Of a stretch of DNA of 7,728 nucleotides, positions 6,865-7,728 are shown in pieces (position 1 is the stretch's first letter; every line of letters starts with the position of its first letter). Position numbers and translations under genes: made by a program. A model generated the notes under the pieces. It saw only the letters and a program-made list of their open reading frames with translations. It was not told the DNA's origin and searched no databases. Source of the DNA: CAVTZP01 sp964456815 (GTDB taxonomy: Bacteria > Chloroflexota > Dehalococcoidia > Dehalococcoidales > BS750m-G39). Location: assembly GCA_964456815.1 (NCBI GenBank), contig CAYWCO010000057.1:1-7728 (forward strand), given 5' to 3'.

Positions 6865-6897
6865 TCTCCCAATTATACTGACTAAAACATTTGTTCT

Positions 6898-6926
6898 ATT
6901 ATAGCACTACTTACTGAGCTTGTCAA
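6898..6926 (-). promoter_or_regulatory. perfect consensus sigma-70 promoter of the membrane gene
   Basis: On the minus strand TTGACA (6926-6921), a 17-base spacer and TATAAT (6903-6898) match the consensus at all twelve positions. TGC before the -10 adds the extended element. Initiation near 6891 gives a leader of about 41 bases. A second TATAAT at 6877-6872 lies within that leader, too close to the ribosome site to be a likely promoter. Confidence 0.8.
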
Positions 6927-6955
6927 GCCTCACGAAAACAGGGGCAAAGGGTTAT

Positions 6956-7040
6956 AGGGAGGGGGCTTCGCCCCCTCCCTTACTAATTCCCCCTTCCCTT
7001 CATAAATACCCAAGGGAAGGGGGTAAGGGGAATAGGTTCA
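6956..7040 (-). repeat. double-hairpin repeat unit, right inverted copy
   Basis: It contains two perfect inverted repeats. AGGGAGGGGGC (6956-6966) pairs with GCCCCCTCCCT (6970-6980) around TTC. CCCCCTTCCCTT (6989-7000) pairs with AAGGGAAGGGGG (7012-7023) around an 11-base loop. Read on the minus strand, the unit starts with TGAACCT at 7040 and parallels 6424-6502 element by element. Unlike the left copy it has no T tract, so it is not an obvious terminator. It fills the gap between the divergent membrane gene and the TIGR00725 gene. Confidence 0.65.
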
Positions 7041-7052
7041 CCAAAACTCCCT

Positions 7053-7081
7053 TTGCCTAGCCCAGACTCAGGTGATATAAT
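7053..7081 (+). promoter_or_regulatory. promoter of the TIGR00725-eno operon
   Basis: TTGCCT (7053-7058), a 17-base spacer and TATAAT (7076-7081), with TGA before the -10 as an extended element. Initiation near 7088 falls about four bases before ATG 7092, so the mRNA would be nearly leaderless. The in-frame TTG at 7053 that could lengthen the gene coincides with the -35 hexamer and is therefore unlikely to be translated. Confidence 0.65.
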
Positions 7082-7091
7082 TCCTATACCT

Positions 7092-7571
7092 ATGGGCAAG
7101 AAAAAATTCATCGCCGTTATCGGTGGGAGTCAGTGCTCAAAAAAGGAAGCCCGACTGGCGGAAGAGGTGGGGCAGGAGCTTGCCCGGCGGGGTGCAATTC
7201 TGGTATGCGGGGGGCTGGGTGGCATTATGAAGGCAGCCTGTAAAGGCGCCAGCTCGGCGGGGGGAACGACCATCGGCATCCTCCCCGGCGAGAGCAGCCA
7301 GACAGCCAACCCCTATGTCCAAATCCCCATCGTCACCAGTCTGGGGGAGGCAAGGAACGTCATTGTGGTCAAATCAGCCCAGGCGGTTATCGCCGTCGGC
7401 GGCAGCTACGGCACCCTCTCCGAGATAAGCTACGCCCTGAAAAACGGCATCCCGGTTATCGGCTTGAATACCTGGTCATTATCAAGAAACGGTCGGCAGG
7501 ACAAGTCCATCATCCCGGCGCAAAGCCCTGCCGAGGCGGTAGATAAAGCCCTTGACCTAATTAACTCTTAA
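7092..7571 (+). CDS. TIGR00725 family protein, LOG/DprA-like Rossmann fold
   Basis: A 159-residue soluble protein with the features of the TIGR00725 family. These are a first strand IAVIGGSQC at 7-15, CGGLGGIM at 39-46, and GGSYGTLSE at 103-111, which is a variant of the PGGxGTxxE motif of LOG-type proteins. The fold binds nucleotides in relatives such as LOG phosphoribohydrolases, but the substrate of this family is unknown. Older labels of lysine decarboxylase for such proteins are misleading. I prefer ATG 7092 over TTG 7053. The homologous segment begins just after the ATG, the extra 13 residues (with PDSGD and PIP) look non-conserved, and a promoter covers that stretch. No Shine-Dalgarno sequence lies at useful distance. 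Enolase follows after 24 bases, probably in the same operon. Confidence 0.85.
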   Translation: MGKKKFIAVIGGSQCSKKEARLAEEVGQELARRGAILVCGGLGGIMKAACKGASSAGGTTIGILPGESSQTANPYVQIPIVTSLGEARNVIVVKSAQAVIAVGGSYGTLSEISYALKNGIPVIGLNTWSLSRNGRQDKSIIPAQSPAEAVDKALDLINS

Positions 7572-7586
7572 AAAATACACGGTTAC

Positions 7587-7591
7587 AGGAG
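7587..7591 (+). promoter_or_regulatory. ribosome binding site of eno
   Basis: AGGAG ends four bases before the GTG codon at 7596. Spacing is short but usable, and it supports the GTG start. Confidence 0.6.
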
Positions 7592-7595
7592 CAAA

Positions 7596-7728
7596 GTGGC
7601 AACTATTAAAAGCGTCAAAGCCGGAGAAATCCTAGACTCCAGAGGCAATCCCACGCTTGAGGTTGAAGTAAAACTGGCTGATGGGGCAGTGGGCTGGGCG
7701 GCGGTGCCCTCCGGAGCCAGCACCGGCA
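7596..7728 (+). CDS. eno: enolase, N-terminal 44 codons, cut by the window end
   Basis: Enolase converts 2-phosphoglycerate to phosphoenolpyruvate with Mg2+ in glycolysis and gluconeogenesis. The visible part has the family N-terminal strand ILDSRGNPTLEVEV (12-25) and the catalytic loop PSGASTG (38-44) with S42. That is enough to name it. The start is GTG, giving a protein that begins MATIKSVKAGEI. The catalytic barrel lies beyond the window, so completeness cannot be judged. No separate promoter or terminator is visible in the 24 bases after the TIGR00725 gene. Confidence 0.93.
   Translation, partial: MATIKSVKAGEILDSRGNPTLEVEVKLADGAVGWAAVPSGASTG

Noticed and set aside
6443..7023. CRISPR-like or phage attachment site reading of the repeated hairpins
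   Set aside because: Only two units exist, in opposite orientation, with diverged arms, no regular spacers and no cas or integrase gene nearby.

Overview
The window (7,728 bases, about 55% GC in the genes by eye) is a dense stretch of bacterial housekeeping genes. The combination ribF, a TyrRS with an HLGH signature, a DUF1015 protein, ligA, pth, a TIGR00725 protein and eno, with C/G-rich intergenic hairpin repeats, suggests an uncultured Chloroflexota lineage near Dehalococcoidia. That assignment is an inference from gene content and protein flavour, not from a search.

Layout. Bases 1-132 are non-coding, with a small GC-rich hairpin and a promoter. A plus-strand pair follows: ribF (133-1059) and tyrS (1062-2399), two bases apart. 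The DUF1015 gene (2391-3698, minus) converges on tyrS and overlaps its end by 9 bases. A 102-base gap holds back-to-back promoters, then ligA (3801-5852) and pth (5849-6427) run on the plus strand with an ATGA overlap. Next is an AT-richer island. A 95-residue, three-helix membrane protein gene (6562-6849, minus) with a perfect-consensus promoter sits between two related double-hairpin repeat units in opposite orientation (6424-6502 and 6956-7040). Finally a TIGR00725 gene (start reassigned to 7092) and the first 44 codons of enolase (from 7596) form a plus-strand operon that leaves the window.

Function. RibF makes FMN and FAD, TyrRS charges tRNA-Tyr, Pth recycles peptidyl-tRNA, LigA seals DNA nicks, and enolase serves glycolysis or gluconeogenesis. 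They share no single pathway. The DUF1015, TIGR00725 and small membrane proteins have no firm function.

Most notable are the inverted repeat pair around the small membrane gene and that gene's strong promoter. Others are an apparent insertion of about 50 residues in the TyrRS linker, two promoters placed so close to the start codon that the mRNAs would be nearly leaderless, and an extended -10 (TGn) motif in all five promoters I can place. I see no clear new multi-gene system; the repeat-bracketed membrane gene is the best candidate for something undescribed.
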